The position numbers and the translations under genes were made by a program. 64,000 bases of DNA. Source: Bacteroides ovatus (GTDB lineage: Bacteria > Bacteroidota > Bacteroidia > Bacteroidales > Bacteroidaceae). The notes beneath the pieces were generated by a model that ran no database searches, was not told the DNA's origin, and worked only from the letters and a program-made list of their open reading frames with translations. The DNA is taken from contig NZ_CP012938.1 in the NCBI RefSeq assembly GCF_001314995.1, positions 6,076,001 through 6,140,000 on the forward strand, written 5' to 3'. Of this stretch, positions 7,709 to 16,283 are shown piece by piece. Numbering within the stretch: the stretch's first letter is position 1; each line of letters starts with the position of its first letter.

Positions 7709-8581
7709 ATGTATGCCAATAAAGTAAAGAAAATAGCCGCCGTTCATGACCTTTCGGGAATGGGACGCGTATCTCTCACTGTCGTTATTCCTATTCTTTC
7801 ATCTATGGGCTTTCAGGTTTGTCCGCTTCCTACAGCTGTATTATCCAACCATACGCAATATCCCGGTTTCTCCTTCCTCGACCTGACGGATGAAATGCCA
7901 AAGATTATTGCCCAGTGGAAGAAACTGGAGGTACAGTTTGACGCTATCTACACCGGATATCTGGGCTCTCCGAAACAGATTCAGATTGTTTCTGATTTTA
8001 TCAAAGACTTTCGTCAGCCGGATAGCCTGATAGTTGCCGATCCGGTGTTGGGAGATAACGGCCGGCTGTACACTAACTTTGATATGGAGATGGTGAAAGA
8101 AATGCGCCATCTGATAACCAAAGCAGATGTGATTACTCCCAATCTGACGGAGTTATTTTATTTATTGGATGAACCCTATAAAGCAGACAACACGGATGAA
8201 GAGCTGAAAGAATATCTTCGCCTTTTGTCCGATAAAGGTCCGCAAGTGGTTATCATAACCAGTGTCCCCGTGCATGATGAACCCCATAAAACGTCTGTCT
8301 ATGCTTATAACCGTCAGGGAAACCGCTACTGGAAAGTGACCTGTCCTTATCTGCCTGCACATTATCCCGGTACGGGAGATACTTTTACAAGTGTCATAAC
8401 CGGCTCTTTGATGCAGGGAGACAGCTTGCCGATGGCATTAGACCGTGCCACTCAATTTATCCTGCAAGGAATCCGTGCCACTTTCGGGTATGAATATGAC
8501 AATCGGGAGGGTATTCTGTTGGAGAAAGTACTTCACAATCTGGATATGCCGATACAGATGGCCAGTTATGAATTGATTTAA
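7709..8581 (+). CDS. Pyridoxal/pyridoxamine kinase-like protein (PfkB/ribokinase superfamily)
   Basis: A 290-residue cytoplasmic kinase. The N-terminus KKIAAVHDLSGMGRVSLTVV resembles PdxY/PdxK (substrate-loop region), and GTGDTFTSVITGSL near residue 223 is the anion-hole/catalytic Asp motif of the ribokinase superfamily. DPVLGDNGRLY near 112 matches the pyridoxal-kinase metal/ATP region. It probably phosphorylates pyridoxal-type vitamers to salvage PLP. Several PLP-dependent steps could use this, but no partner is adjacent. A long A/T-rich leader holding the repeat at 7582-7664 precedes it. Confidence 0.85.
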   Translation: MYANKVKKIAAVHDLSGMGRVSLTVVIPILSSMGFQVCPLPTAVLSNHTQYPGFSFLDLTDEMPKIIAQWKKLEVQFDAIYTGYLGSPKQIQIVSDFIKDFRQPDSLIVADPVLGDNGRLYTNFDMEMVKEMRHLITKADVITPNLTELFYLLDEPYKADNTDEELKEYLRLLSDKGPQVVIITSVPVHDEPHKTSVYAYNRQGNRYWKVTCPYLPAHYPGTGDTFTSVITGSLMQGDSLPMALDRATQFILQGIRATFGYEYDNREGILLEKVLHNLDMPIQMASYELI

Positions 8582-8664
8582 TCTTTTACATCCACAAATT
8601 TTTGAGTTCCAGATATTTCCTTTACTTTTACCGCCGCTAAAGTAATCTGAAATAATTATATCTA

Positions 8665-9834
8665 ATGACTCAAACACTGAAAACATCCGAACGTCTTGGA
8701 GTAGTGGATGCTCTGCGCGGATTTGCCCTTTTGGCAATTGTATTATTACATAATCTGGAGCATTATAATCTGTTTTTTATACCGGAGAATATGCCTGCAT
8801 GGTTGCAAACGATTGATAAATATGCGTGGGATACCATGTTTTTCTTATTCGCCGGAAAGGCTTACGCTACTTTCTCATTGTTGTTTGGCTTTAGTTTTTA
8901 CATTCAGTTTCACAATGCGGAGAAGCGTGGCATAGACTTCCGCGGACGATTTGCCTGGCGGTTGTGTTTGCTTTTCCTGTTTGCGCAGTTGCACGCTTTA
9001 TTTTATAACGGGGATATTCTTTTACTCTATGCCGTAGTAGGCTTTGCATTGATACCGGTTTGCAAGCTAAAAGATAAAACGGTTTTCTGGATTGCCCTGA
9101 TTCTGCTTCTTCAGCCTTATGAGTGGGGACGTGCCGTTTATGCAATGATAAATCCTGATTATGTGGCAGTGACCGGTCATTGCGTGCCTTATGCCATACG
9201 TGCGCAGGAGGCGACGCTCAACGGCAACTTCCTTGAAGTATTGCGGTCTAACATTATCGACGGACAATTATACAGTAACATCTGGCAAGTAGAAAATGGT
9301 CGTTTGTTTCAGACGGCTGCTTTATTCATGTTCGGAATGTTGCTCGGACGCCGGAAATATTTAATAAAGAATGAAGAATCCGTGTGTTTCTGGAAGAAGA
9401 TGCTGATAGGCGCTATCCTTGCGTTCATTCCTCTCTATTGCCTGAAAACCTTTGTACCGGATTTACTCACTAATCCTTCCATACAAGTTCCTTATAACAT
9501 AGCAGTTCCGTCTTATGCCAATTTTGCCTTTATGATTATTCTGGTTTCTATCTTCACCCTGCTTTGGTTTAAGAAAGAGAAAGGGTATAGCTGGCAAAGT
9601 TTGCTGATTCCTTACGGTCGTATGAGTCTGACGAACTACATATCCCAGTCAATTATGGGAGTTACCATCTATTATGGATTCGGATTAGCGATGTACAAAT
9701 ATGCCGGAGCAACGGCAAGTCTGCTTATTGCATTGCTCATCTTTACCGTTCAGTTGATATTCAGTCGTTGGTGGCTTGCCCGCCATAAACAGGGACCACT
9801 CGAATTCTTATGGCGTAAAGGAACTTGGATTTAG
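8665..9834 (+). CDS. DUF418 family integral membrane protein
   Basis: A 389-residue protein with about nine to ten hydrophobic segments. The opening SERLGVVDALRGFALLAIVL is the acyltransferase_3/DUF418 N-terminal signature, and FMFGMLLGRRKYL plus the final block (SLTNYISQSIMGVTIYYG, then FSRWWLARHKQGPLEFLWR) is the C-terminal DUF418 domain. Members are inner-membrane proteins of unknown function, possibly transporters or acyl-group handlers. It stands alone on the plus strand, facing the minus-strand operon that ends 10 bases beyond its stop. Confidence 0.85.
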   Translation: MTQTLKTSERLGVVDALRGFALLAIVLLHNLEHYNLFFIPENMPAWLQTIDKYAWDTMFFLFAGKAYATFSLLFGFSFYIQFHNAEKRGIDFRGRFAWRLCLLFLFAQLHALFYNGDILLLYAVVGFALIPVCKLKDKTVFWIALILLLQPYEWGRAVYAMINPDYVAVTGHCVPYAIRAQEATLNGNFLEVLRSNIIDGQLYSNIWQVENGRLFQTAALFMFGMLLGRRKYLIKNEESVCFWKKMLIGAILAFIPLYCLKTFVPDLLTNPSIQVPYNIAVPSYANFAFMIILVSIFTLLWFKKEKGYSWQSLLIPYGRMSLTNYISQSIMGVTIYYGFGLAMYKYAGATASLLIALLIFTVQLIFSRWWLARHKQGPLEFLWRKGTWI

Positions 9835-9844
9835 AGACTTTGTC

Positions 9845-10987
9845 CTATTCGAATTTGACGGTTATTTCCACTGATTTATTGCCATAAATCCAGTCCGGAC
9901 CTTCCTGAATCAGGCGGATGGCTTCCTTGTCGGAAGATTCGCAGAGGCTCTCTTTTACTTTGATGTAGAAGGGACGCCCTTCCTTGTTAACCAGGAAAGT
10001 TAATACCACTTTCCCTTTCACTTGTGCGCACTTCTCATCCGTCGGACGAACCAGATTCTCCTTCAGGTACTTCTGATATTTGCGTTTACCAATCACGGGT
10101 TGCGGAGTAATATCTTTGTCTGCCTGCTCCTTAGCCGTCACGACAGTTGTCGACTTCTTATTTTTATTTGTTCCGTATCCCACTACCACCACTTCGTTAA
10201 GCGTTTGTTTGTTTTCGTTCATGGCAATGAGCATTGTCTGGCTGGTATCTACCGGAATTTCTACCGGATCGTATCCGATGAACTGCGCTGTCAACTGTTT
10301 TTTACCTTCCTTTTTAACCAGCGAAAACTCTCCGTTCATATTCGTAATGGTTCCGATATTTGTCCCTTTATATGCCACACTGGCCCCGATGATCGGTTCT
10401 CCTTTTTCATCGGTCACTTTTCCCTGAATAATGTTACTGTTGGGGGGAGTCACCACTTTAGCCATTCTCATTTTCTTGTCGGAAACAGACTCGGAAGTAT
10501 CCATTGTTGCTGCTACCTCTTGTAATTCAGCAGTCTGCTCCAAGGCTTCCTCCATCATCGGTTCTATTACTGCGGATGCGCTCATCTCTTTCTTGTCCGC
10601 TCGCGGGGTTACAGGAGCTGCCGGAGTCGCCGGATTTGTAGGAGTTGCCGGCGTTGTAGTTTCAGGCAACTTTGCAGGAACAGACTCTTCAGCGATAAAC
10701 ACTTCATCTGTCATGCTCTTTTTCAGGAACAGGAAATAACTGCTGATACCGAATCCGATCACCAGACACGCAGCGATGCTCCAGGTGATGGCATAAGTGT
10801 TCTTTTTCTTTGCCGAATGAGCAGAAACCTGCATCCGCAGTTTCTCGATCCGTTGTTCGTGATTTCCCTCCACCTGGTTGTATCCATCCATAGCATCGGC
10901 CAGGAAAGGGTCTTGCATCGACTCTTTTTCCAGCCGGTGTGCCTCTTTTCCTTTGCGGAGTCCTCGTATGTAGTCCAATAGTTTCAT
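9845..10987 (-). CDS. Membrane-anchored CarboxypepD_reg/TonB-C protein, putative anti-sigma partner
   Basis: 380 residues. The cytoplasmic head (1-65, KEAHRLEKESMQDPFLADAM) and one membrane segment (about 66-88, AITWSIAACLVIGFGISSYF) are followed by a Pro/Thr-rich linker. A carboxypeptidase regulatory-like beta domain follows (GKVTDEKGEPIIGASVAYKG), and a TonB-like C-terminal domain ends the protein (QVKGKVVLTFLVNKEGRPF). Placement four bases inside the end of an ECF sigma gene suggests it restrains that sigma and senses an envelope signal. That role is inferred from gene order; it lacks a canonical zinc anti-sigma motif. Confidence 0.8.
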   Translation of the reverse strand: MKLLDYIRGLRKGKEAHRLEKESMQDPFLADAMDGYNQVEGNHEQRIEKLRMQVSAHSAKKKNTYAITWSIAACLVIGFGISSYFLFLKKSMTDEVFIAEESVPAKLPETTTPATPTNPATPAAPVTPRADKKEMSASAVIEPMMEEALEQTAELQEVAATMDTSESVSDKKMRMAKVVTPPNSNIIQGKVTDEKGEPIIGASVAYKGTNIGTITNMNGEFSLVKKEGKKQLTAQFIGYDPVEIPVDTSQTMLIAMNENKQTLNEVVVVGYGTNKNKKSTTVVTAKEQADKDITPQPVIGKRKYQKYLKENLVRPTDEKCAQVKGKVVLTFLVNKEGRPFYIKVKESLCESSDKEAIRLIQEGPDWIYGNKSVEITVKFE

Positions 10988-11556
10988 AGGGCTTGTTTCT
11001 TAATACAAATTTTTAAGTTTCGCTTTCCGTTTTGGATATAGCTTTTCACATTGTTCAGAGTAAATCCGGTCTGTTCCACAATGTCGGCATACGACATTTC
11101 CTCTAAAAAGAAACGCGTAATGCTGGTCCGTTGTTCTTCGGGCAACTTTTCGAGACAGTGATGTAATGCCTTTAGTTGTTCCTCTGAACTTTCCTCCTCA
11201 CTTAATAGATGCAGAAATTCGTCGGATTCCATAACATTAACGGTATAATCTAACGTAATTTCTTTATTTTCCTTTCGTAAAAGTTGCAGGCAATGATTCT
11301 TTGCCACCCGGTAGAGCCATGGCTTGAACACTTTTATCTCATAATTTCCCAACTTAGGTAGTAAATCTTCAAACAGTTGCATGACTGCTTCCTGTGCCCG
11401 GTCTTCATCATGCAGGTATTTCAGGCAAAGTCCATACAGTAACGGGATATATCGGTTATATAATTCACCGAAATATTCCGTATCACCGGACTTCGTGTAA
11501 TGTATTAGTAATTCCTCGTCCGATAGTTTTGATATTTTTCTTTTGAAAAACAACAT
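10984..11556 (-). CDS. ECF-type RNA polymerase sigma factor
   Basis: 190 residues with sigma region 2 (YFGELYNRYIPLLYGLCLKY, then DEDRAQEAVMQLFEDL) and region 4 (LEKLPEEQRTSITRFFLEEM, then SYADIVEQTGF as the helix-turn-helix). It would direct RNA polymerase to a small regulon, probably envelope related given its neighbours. It is the fourth gene of a minus-strand operon, starting right after the acyltransferase stop (no gap) and overlapping the downstream membrane partner by four bases. Confidence 0.93.
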   Translation of the reverse strand: MLFFKRKISKLSDEELLIHYTKSGDTEYFGELYNRYIPLLYGLCLKYLHDEDRAQEAVMQLFEDLLPKLGNYEIKVFKPWLYRVAKNHCLQLLRKENKEITLDYTVNVMESDEFLHLLSEEESSEEQLKALHHCLEKLPEEQRTSITRFFLEEMSYADIVEQTGFTLNNVKSYIQNGKRNLKICIKKQAL

Positions 11557-12228
11557 CTATTCCTCTTCTTCGTCAATAATGACTTGATATTTTTCTTTCA
11601 TTGCTTCAAAATCACCTGTAATCTGGTCTAATATTTCATGCGTATCCGTACTCTTTACCAATGCGGGCATACCGTAATAGATAGATGCTTTATATGGCAA
11701 CAATATCATTTTTCCTTTGGGCAGAGAACGTCCCATACCGGTCATGAATACGGGAATATATTTCACTTCGGGTCGCAGAGACAGGATGCGGGCTATGCCG
11801 GATTTAATTTTTCCCATCTGTTCCGGCTTTCCTCTGGTTCCTTCCGGAAAAAGAATCAGTGAATATCCGGCGTCGATGGCTTCAAGCATCTTACGGATCG
11901 GATCATGCTCCGAATCTTTTTCTCCTTTTCTTCTGATTAGCAGTGTGTTGATGAAAAAGTTGCTGATGGAAGCCTGAAAGCGGGTTTTCCCGAAATAATC
12001 TTCTGCTGCTACGGGTTTGACTTTCCATAAAAGTCCTCCGGGCAGGGAAGATAACAAGCTTAGGGTGTCCAGATGGCTGTTATGGTTGGCAAGGATGATG
12101 AATTGCTTTTCCTTTTTGAGGAACTGGCAATCTGTGAACTGAACTCCTACAACCAATTTCAGAAACCATTGGAATACACCTTTATATATAATCTGCATGG
12201 CAGCAGCTTGCATGAATCTTTTTTCCAT
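11557..12228 (-). CDS. PlsC-type 1-acylglycerol-3-phosphate acyltransferase
   Basis: 223 residues. NHNSHLDTLSLL is the catalytic HxxxxD block near residue 49, and LFPEGTRGKPEQ near 124 is the glycerol-phosphate binding block III. A hydrophobic stretch near the N-terminus suits peripheral membrane attachment. The enzyme adds an acyl chain to a lysophospholipid acceptor at the inner membrane. It lies between a CdsA-like gene and an ECF sigma gene in one operon, so it may be a special-purpose paralogue and not the housekeeping PlsC; its acceptor is not known. Confidence 0.88.
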   Translation of the reverse strand: MEKRFMQAAAMQIIYKGVFQWFLKLVVGVQFTDCQFLKKEKQFIILANHNSHLDTLSLLSSLPGGLLWKVKPVAAEDYFGKTRFQASISNFFINTLLIRRKGEKDSEHDPIRKMLEAIDAGYSLILFPEGTRGKPEQMGKIKSGIARILSLRPEVKYIPVFMTGMGRSLPKGKMILLPYKASIYYGMPALVKSTDTHEILDQITGDFEAMKEKYQVIIDEEEE

Positions 12229-12237
12229 TCCCTCCGT

Positions 12238-13194
12238 TTAATATGCAATGTAATAAACTAAATGAAAAAATACAGGAGCCGTGTAGGCCAGAGAATCTAT
12301 CCGGTCGAATACTCCTCCATGACCGGGAATACTGTTCCCCATGTCCTTAATTCCTTTATCTCTCTTGATGGCGGAGATGACTACGTCTCCCGAGAATCCG
12401 GCAATCGCAACGAGAGCACTTACCAGGATAACGTTGGGAGCGGAGAGGGGAGTCAGGAAACCGAGGAAGTAACCAATGACGGTAGTACTGATTACACCGC
12501 CCAGAAATCCTTCCCACGTTTTGTTCGGACTTACTTTCGGGAGTATCTTATGTCGTCCGAGAAGTTTGCCCCAGATAAATTGCATAACATCGTTGATTTC
12601 CGTAAGGAATACAAGGAATAATAGCAGACCTCGTCCTCCTGCATTGAATCCCGGAAGTTCAGGAAGCGACAGGAGATAAGCGAGGTGGCTGATACCGAAT
12701 ACTGAAAGCATCAGAATCCACTGCAACAGAGCCATCGACTTGGTAATTCCGTGGGTGTCTCCCTTTAAAACAAGTCGTAAGGGCAATACGAGAAACATAA
12801 CTACCGGAATGAAGATGATGAATGCTCCATACCAGGCAAGGTAAGCAAGGTAATATTGAATGGGAATGGCCAATATCCCCCAAAACAATGCTCCGCGATC
12901 TGCCTCTCTGAATCCCAACACCGAGTACAGTTCTCTGAAAGCGATGAAAGAGAGAAAGGCAAGGAAGAAGTAAGAAATGTTATAGCTGATAAATACAGCG
13001 CCGATAAACATGCCCGCCATGATCCACCATGAACGTGTGCGGGCGGAGAGTTCGCTGATATTTGTTTTTGGAGAGATCTTCTTTACGAGAAAAAGAATAA
13101 GGCTTGCCGTAACAAGCAGTCCGATGATGAGCGAAATGACGATAATCAGTTCATCGCTTAGCGTAGGAAATATGATATCCAGTAGTTCTTTCAT
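12238..13194 (-). CDS. CdsA-like phosphatidate cytidylyltransferase
   Basis: 318 residues with about eight hydrophobic segments. The C-terminus carries the full CDP-diglyceride synthase signature, SAIKRDKGIKDMGNSIPGHG followed by GVFDRID, plus the earlier SPNKTWEGFLGG. It would make CDP-diacylglycerol from CTP and phosphatidate. It overlaps the CDP-alcohol phosphatidyltransferase gene by four bases, and together with the acyltransferase this resembles the E. coli ynbA-ynbB pairing. It is probably a second, regulated enzyme; the housekeeping copy would be elsewhere. Confidence 0.9.
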   Translation of the reverse strand: MKELLDIIFPTLSDELIIVISLIIGLLVTASLILFLVKKISPKTNISELSARTRSWWIMAGMFIGAVFISYNISYFFLAFLSFIAFRELYSVLGFREADRGALFWGILAIPIQYYLAYLAWYGAFIIFIPVVMFLVLPLRLVLKGDTHGITKSMALLQWILMLSVFGISHLAYLLSLPELPGFNAGGRGLLLFLVFLTEINDVMQFIWGKLLGRHKILPKVSPNKTWEGFLGGVISTTVIGYFLGFLTPLSAPNVILVSALVAIAGFSGDVVISAIKRDKGIKDMGNSIPGHGGVFDRIDSLAYTAPVFFHLVYYIAY

Positions 13195-13847
13195 TTTATT
13201 TCATTGTTTGTTGTGTGTGACATGAGGTACAGACGGTGTATCAGTGTTGCGACAAGGCCGACGTTGATTATTATCAGAGCTATGAGACATACCATCCGGT
13301 CGTATCCTGCGTGAATGGTGCAGGTGGCTACTACAAAGGCAAGCGTGAGCAATGCCATGCGGTCTTGCTTGGCCATCGGACCGTTAAAGAAATGCTGGTG
13401 CGTTTTGTAGGCTCCTATCCAGCGGAAATAAGCTGTCATTACGGCAAGAAGGGCCGCTAGCCATCCCAGTTCAATACCGAATCCGCCTGCTATATATCCG
13501 ACGGGAATGATAAACAAAGCATCAGCAAAGCGGTCGGGCATATCATTGTAGAGATCTCCGTTGGCACTTTTCTTCCCTCCTTCAATAGCTACCATCCCAT
13601 CGAACAGGTTGCAGAGTAACCGCGACTGCATGCAAACGATGAACAGAATGTAGGCTACATACTTGTTGAAACCGGGATCAATGACTGTGCCGATCAACAG
13701 AAAGCACCCCACCATAGCGAAGAATACGCTCATCATGGAAATTTGATTGGGAGTGACACCCCAACGAGTTAGTTTGCGGGCAATAATAGTAGCCCAGGCC
13801 GTGTTTCGTGAGGCTATTTCCCGCCTTCCGTCGACTTCGTTTTTCAT
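13191..13847 (-). CDS. CDP-alcohol phosphatidyltransferase-like membrane protein
   Basis: 218 residues from MKNEVDGRREIASRNTAWAT; the 47 codons further upstream are open but lie across the promoter at 13871-13878. The catalytic region near residue 91 reads LFDGMVAIEGGKKSANGDLY and then NDMPDRFAD. It keeps the spaced Asp residues of DGxxARx8Gx3Dx3D but has Ile where Arg is usual, so specificity may differ. Six hydrophobic segments follow the family plan. It is the first gene of the lipid/sigma operon. Confidence 0.85.
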   Translation of the reverse strand: MKNEVDGRREIASRNTAWATIIARKLTRWGVTPNQISMMSVFFAMVGCFLLIGTVIDPGFNKYVAYILFIVCMQSRLLCNLFDGMVAIEGGKKSANGDLYNDMPDRFADALFIIPVGYIAGGFGIELGWLAALLAVMTAYFRWIGAYKTHQHFFNGPMAKQDRMALLTLAFVVATCTIHAGYDRMVCLIALIIINVGLVATLIHRLYLMSHTTNNEIK

Positions 13848-13870
13848 ATTTATAATATGTTTATGATTGG

Positions 13871-13878
13871 CAAATATA
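13871..13878 (-). promoter_or_regulatory. -7 box for the lipid/sigma operon
   Basis: TATATTTG on the minus strand, 23 bases before the ATG at 13847. It matches TAnnTTTG and defines the start of the five-gene transcript. Confidence 0.6.
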
Positions 13879-14035
13879 CACATCATCTTAAGAGTTGCAA
13901 AGGAATGAGTGAGAATTTTGAAATGGCTCTTTTTTCTGCCGGATAAAAAAAGTTCAGGCAATTTATGGAATCTGTGTGAAATGTGCATCTCTATAATAAA
14001 AGCGAACTAATAGTAACATTTTAAAATAAGAAGTT

Positions 14036-15886
14036 ATGAAAACAAATCAATTCAGAGCGATGATGCTCGTGCTGCTAATGGCGGTTATTTCTTTAGGTAG
14101 GATGAATGCGCAAGTTATTACTGTGTCGGGTACGGTGACGGATGCAAAGGATGGAAATCCGCTTGTAGGTTGTTCGGTACAGATCAAGGGTACTTCGAAG
14201 GGTGCAATAACGAATATGAAGGGCCAGTACACCATTCAGGGCAAGAAGGGGGAGACGTTGTTGTTCCAGTATATCGGGTATAAGCAAGAGAGAAGGGTGG
14301 TGAAATCGGCTACGCTGGATGTGAAGATGAAAGCTGATGATGTGGTATTGGAAGAATGTGTAGTGGTAGGATACGGGCATGAGCTAAAGGCTACTAAATC
14401 GGTGTCTGCTGCTTATATGGCGGTATGTCCGACACCGGGAATCATGTATGATGCTGTAAATGCGGAAGAATACGGGCAGATTCAGGAGAATGGATTTAAG
14501 AGTGTGTCGGATGCTCCGCTTTCTACTTTCTCTATTGATGTAGATGCTGCTTCTTATAGTAATATGCGTCGTTTTATCAATAAAGGGGAATTGCCTCCTG
14601 TAGATGCTATCCGTACGGAAGAATTAGTGAACTACTTTTCCTATGATTATCCGAAACCGACAGGAAGTGATCCTGTGAAAATCACGATGGAAGCCGGAGC
14701 ATGTCCCTGGAATGCGAATCACCGTCTTGTGCGTATCGGCTTGAAAGCTAAAGAAATTCCGACGGATAATTTGCCTGCATCTAACCTGGTGTTTCTGATT
14801 GACGTCTCCGGCTCTATGTGGGGAGCCAACCGGTTGGATTTGGTGAAATCATCTCTCAAATTGTTAGTAAACAACTTACGGGATAAAGATAAAGTAGCTA
14901 TCGTGACTTATGCAGGCAGTGCCGGTGTGAAACTGGAGGCCACTCCGGGTAGTGACAAACAGAAGATTCGTGAAGCGATAGATGAATTAACGGCAGGTGG
15001 TTCTACGGCAGGTGGTACGGGTATCCTGTTGGCGTATAAAATAGCCAAGAAGAATTTTATCTCTAATGGCAACAACCGTATCATACTTTGCTCTGACGGT
15101 GATTTTAATGTGGGCGTTTCTTCCGCCGAAGGATTGGAACAATTGATTGAAAAAGAACGTAAGAGTGGAGTGTTCCTTACCGTATTAGGTTATGGCATGG
15201 GTAATTATAAAGATAAAAAGATTCAGGTGTTGGCAGAAAAGGGAAACGGTAATCATGCTTATATAGATAACTTGCAGGAAGCCAACCGTGTTTTAGTAGG
15301 CGAATTCGGTGCTACATTGCATACGGTGGCGAAAGACGTCAAACTGCAAGTGGAATTTAATCCTTCCCAAGTGCAGGCGTATCGTTTGATTGGTTACGAA
15401 AGCCGTCTGTTGAAAGACGAAGACTTTAATAATGATGCTAAAGATGCCGGAGATATGGGTGCGGGACATACGGTAACTGCTTTTTACGAAGTGATTCCTA
15501 CAGGTGCAAAGAATGAATATGTGGGTAAAATAGACGATCTGAAATATCAGAAGAAAGAGAAAGTGACGGTGAAACCGACAGGCTCTAATGATCTCCTGAC
15601 TGTGAAACTGCGTTATAAAGCTCCGGATAAAGATGTCAGCAAGAAAATGGAACTTCCTTTCGTTGATAATAAAGGCAATAATGTTTCTTCCGATTTCCGC
15701 TTTGCTTCTGCAGTGGCTATGTTCGGACAGTTGCTTCGGGACTCTGACTTCAAAGGAAATGCCAGTTACGATAAAGTGATTAATCTGGCCAAACAGGGAC
15801 TGAATAATGATGATAAAGGATATAGAAGAGAATTCATCCGTTTGGTTGAGGCTGCCAAAGGATTGGAAAGAACGAATAAGAATTAG
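14036..15886 (+). CDS. Exported von Willebrand A domain protein with carboxypeptidase-regulatory N-domain
   Basis: 616 residues. Residues 1-26 are a signal peptide (MMLVLLMAVISLGRMNAQ). Residues 28-110 are the CarboxypepD_reg-like beta domain (VSGTVTDAKDGNPLVGCSVQ). A YfbK-type N-domain (STFSIDVDAASYSNMRRFIN) follows, then a VWFA domain with an intact MIDAS (LIDVSGSMWGANRLDLV near 255). The last 150 residues match the DUF3520 tail of YfbK proteins. It probably binds a metal-dependent partner at the outer membrane or in the periplasm. It is monocistronic. Confidence 0.88.
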   Translation: MKTNQFRAMMLVLLMAVISLGRMNAQVITVSGTVTDAKDGNPLVGCSVQIKGTSKGAITNMKGQYTIQGKKGETLLFQYIGYKQERRVVKSATLDVKMKADDVVLEECVVVGYGHELKATKSVSAAYMAVCPTPGIMYDAVNAEEYGQIQENGFKSVSDAPLSTFSIDVDAASYSNMRRFINKGELPPVDAIRTEELVNYFSYDYPKPTGSDPVKITMEAGACPWNANHRLVRIGLKAKEIPTDNLPASNLVFLIDVSGSMWGANRLDLVKSSLKLLVNNLRDKDKVAIVTYAGSAGVKLEATPGSDKQKIREAIDELTAGGSTAGGTGILLAYKIAKKNFISNGNNRIILCSDGDFNVGVSSAEGLEQLIEKERKSGVFLTVLGYGMGNYKDKKIQVLAEKGNGNHAYIDNLQEANRVLVGEFGATLHTVAKDVKLQVEFNPSQVQAYRLIGYESRLLKDEDFNNDAKDAGDMGAGHTVTAFYEVIPTGAKNEYVGKIDDLKYQKKEKVTVKPTGSNDLLTVKLRYKAPDKDVSKKMELPFVDNKGNNVSSDFRFASAVAMFGQLLRDSDFKGNASYDKVINLAKQGLNNDDKGYRREFIRLVEAAKGLERTNKN

Positions 15887-15987
15887 GAAATCGGACAGGA
15901 GTCATTGTGAGTGTACGCTATATGACTATGCGTAAGATTCACAGATATGAATGAGCGTAGAATTCCAGATGGATAATCGTAGAAAAT

Positions 15988-16068
15988 GATAGTGACGGTA
16001 TATGTTCGGGATAGTGACGCTATCGCTGTTGTATACCGTCACTATCTTTGTCGGATAGCGTCACTATC
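15988..16068 (+). repeat. Interleaved inverted repeats (A-B-A'-B')
   Basis: GATAGTGACGGTATA (15988-16002) pairs with TATACCGTCACTATC (16032-16046); GATAGTGACGCTATC (16010-16024) pairs with GATAGCGTCACTATC (16054-16068). Both are perfect 15-bp pairs, and their order is interleaved, so both cannot form as simple nested hairpins. All four share GATAGTGACG or its complement. It lies in the 254-base gap after the VWA gene. Confidence 0.75.
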
Positions 16069-16105
16069 ATTTATTTCGTCCGAATTTCGTCCGACCTGAA
16101 ACGAA

Positions 16106-16138
16106 AAATAGCCGTAAACTTATTGTTTACAGCTATTT
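16106..16138. terminator. Bidirectional hairpin terminator between the VWA gene and tRNA-Trp
   Basis: AAATAGCcGTAAAC and GTTTACaGCTATTT form a 13-bp stem with one mismatch and a 5-base loop, flanked by A and T runs. It fits termination of the tRNA transcript on the minus strand and of the VWA gene on the plus strand. Confidence 0.65.
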
Positions 16139-16145
16139 AACTCTG

Positions 16146-16218
16146 CACGGGAGGAGAGGCTCGAACTCCCGACACCCGGTTTTGGAGACCGGTGCTCTAC
16201 CAACTGAGCTACTCCCGT
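16146..16218 (-). tRNA. tRNA-Trp (anticodon CCA)
   Basis: On the minus strand the 73-base cloverleaf has acceptor stem ACGGGAG/CTCCCGT, D arm AGCTCAGTTGGTAGAGC, anticodon stem CCGGT/ACCGG with loop CTCCAAA (anticodon CCA), and T arm GGGAGTTCGAGCCTCTCC. The 3' CCA is not encoded in full (discriminator G then CA). A -7 box lies 12 bases upstream. Confidence 0.97.
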
Positions 16219-16229
16219 GTTTGCGGCTG

Positions 16230-16237
16230 CAAAGGTA
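16230..16237 (-). promoter_or_regulatory. -7 box for tRNA-Trp
   Basis: TACCTTTG on the minus strand, 12 bases before the mature 5' end of tRNA-Trp. It places transcription start near 16226. Confidence 0.65.
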
Positions 16238-16283
16238 GTAGAAACTTCTGAATCTCCAAACATTCGGGTAAATAAGTTTTGAA

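Noticed and set aside
10022..10739. Plus-strand ORFs opposite the TonB-like gene
   Set aside because: They mirror the minus-strand gene; no ribosome site, and the minus frame has clear domains.
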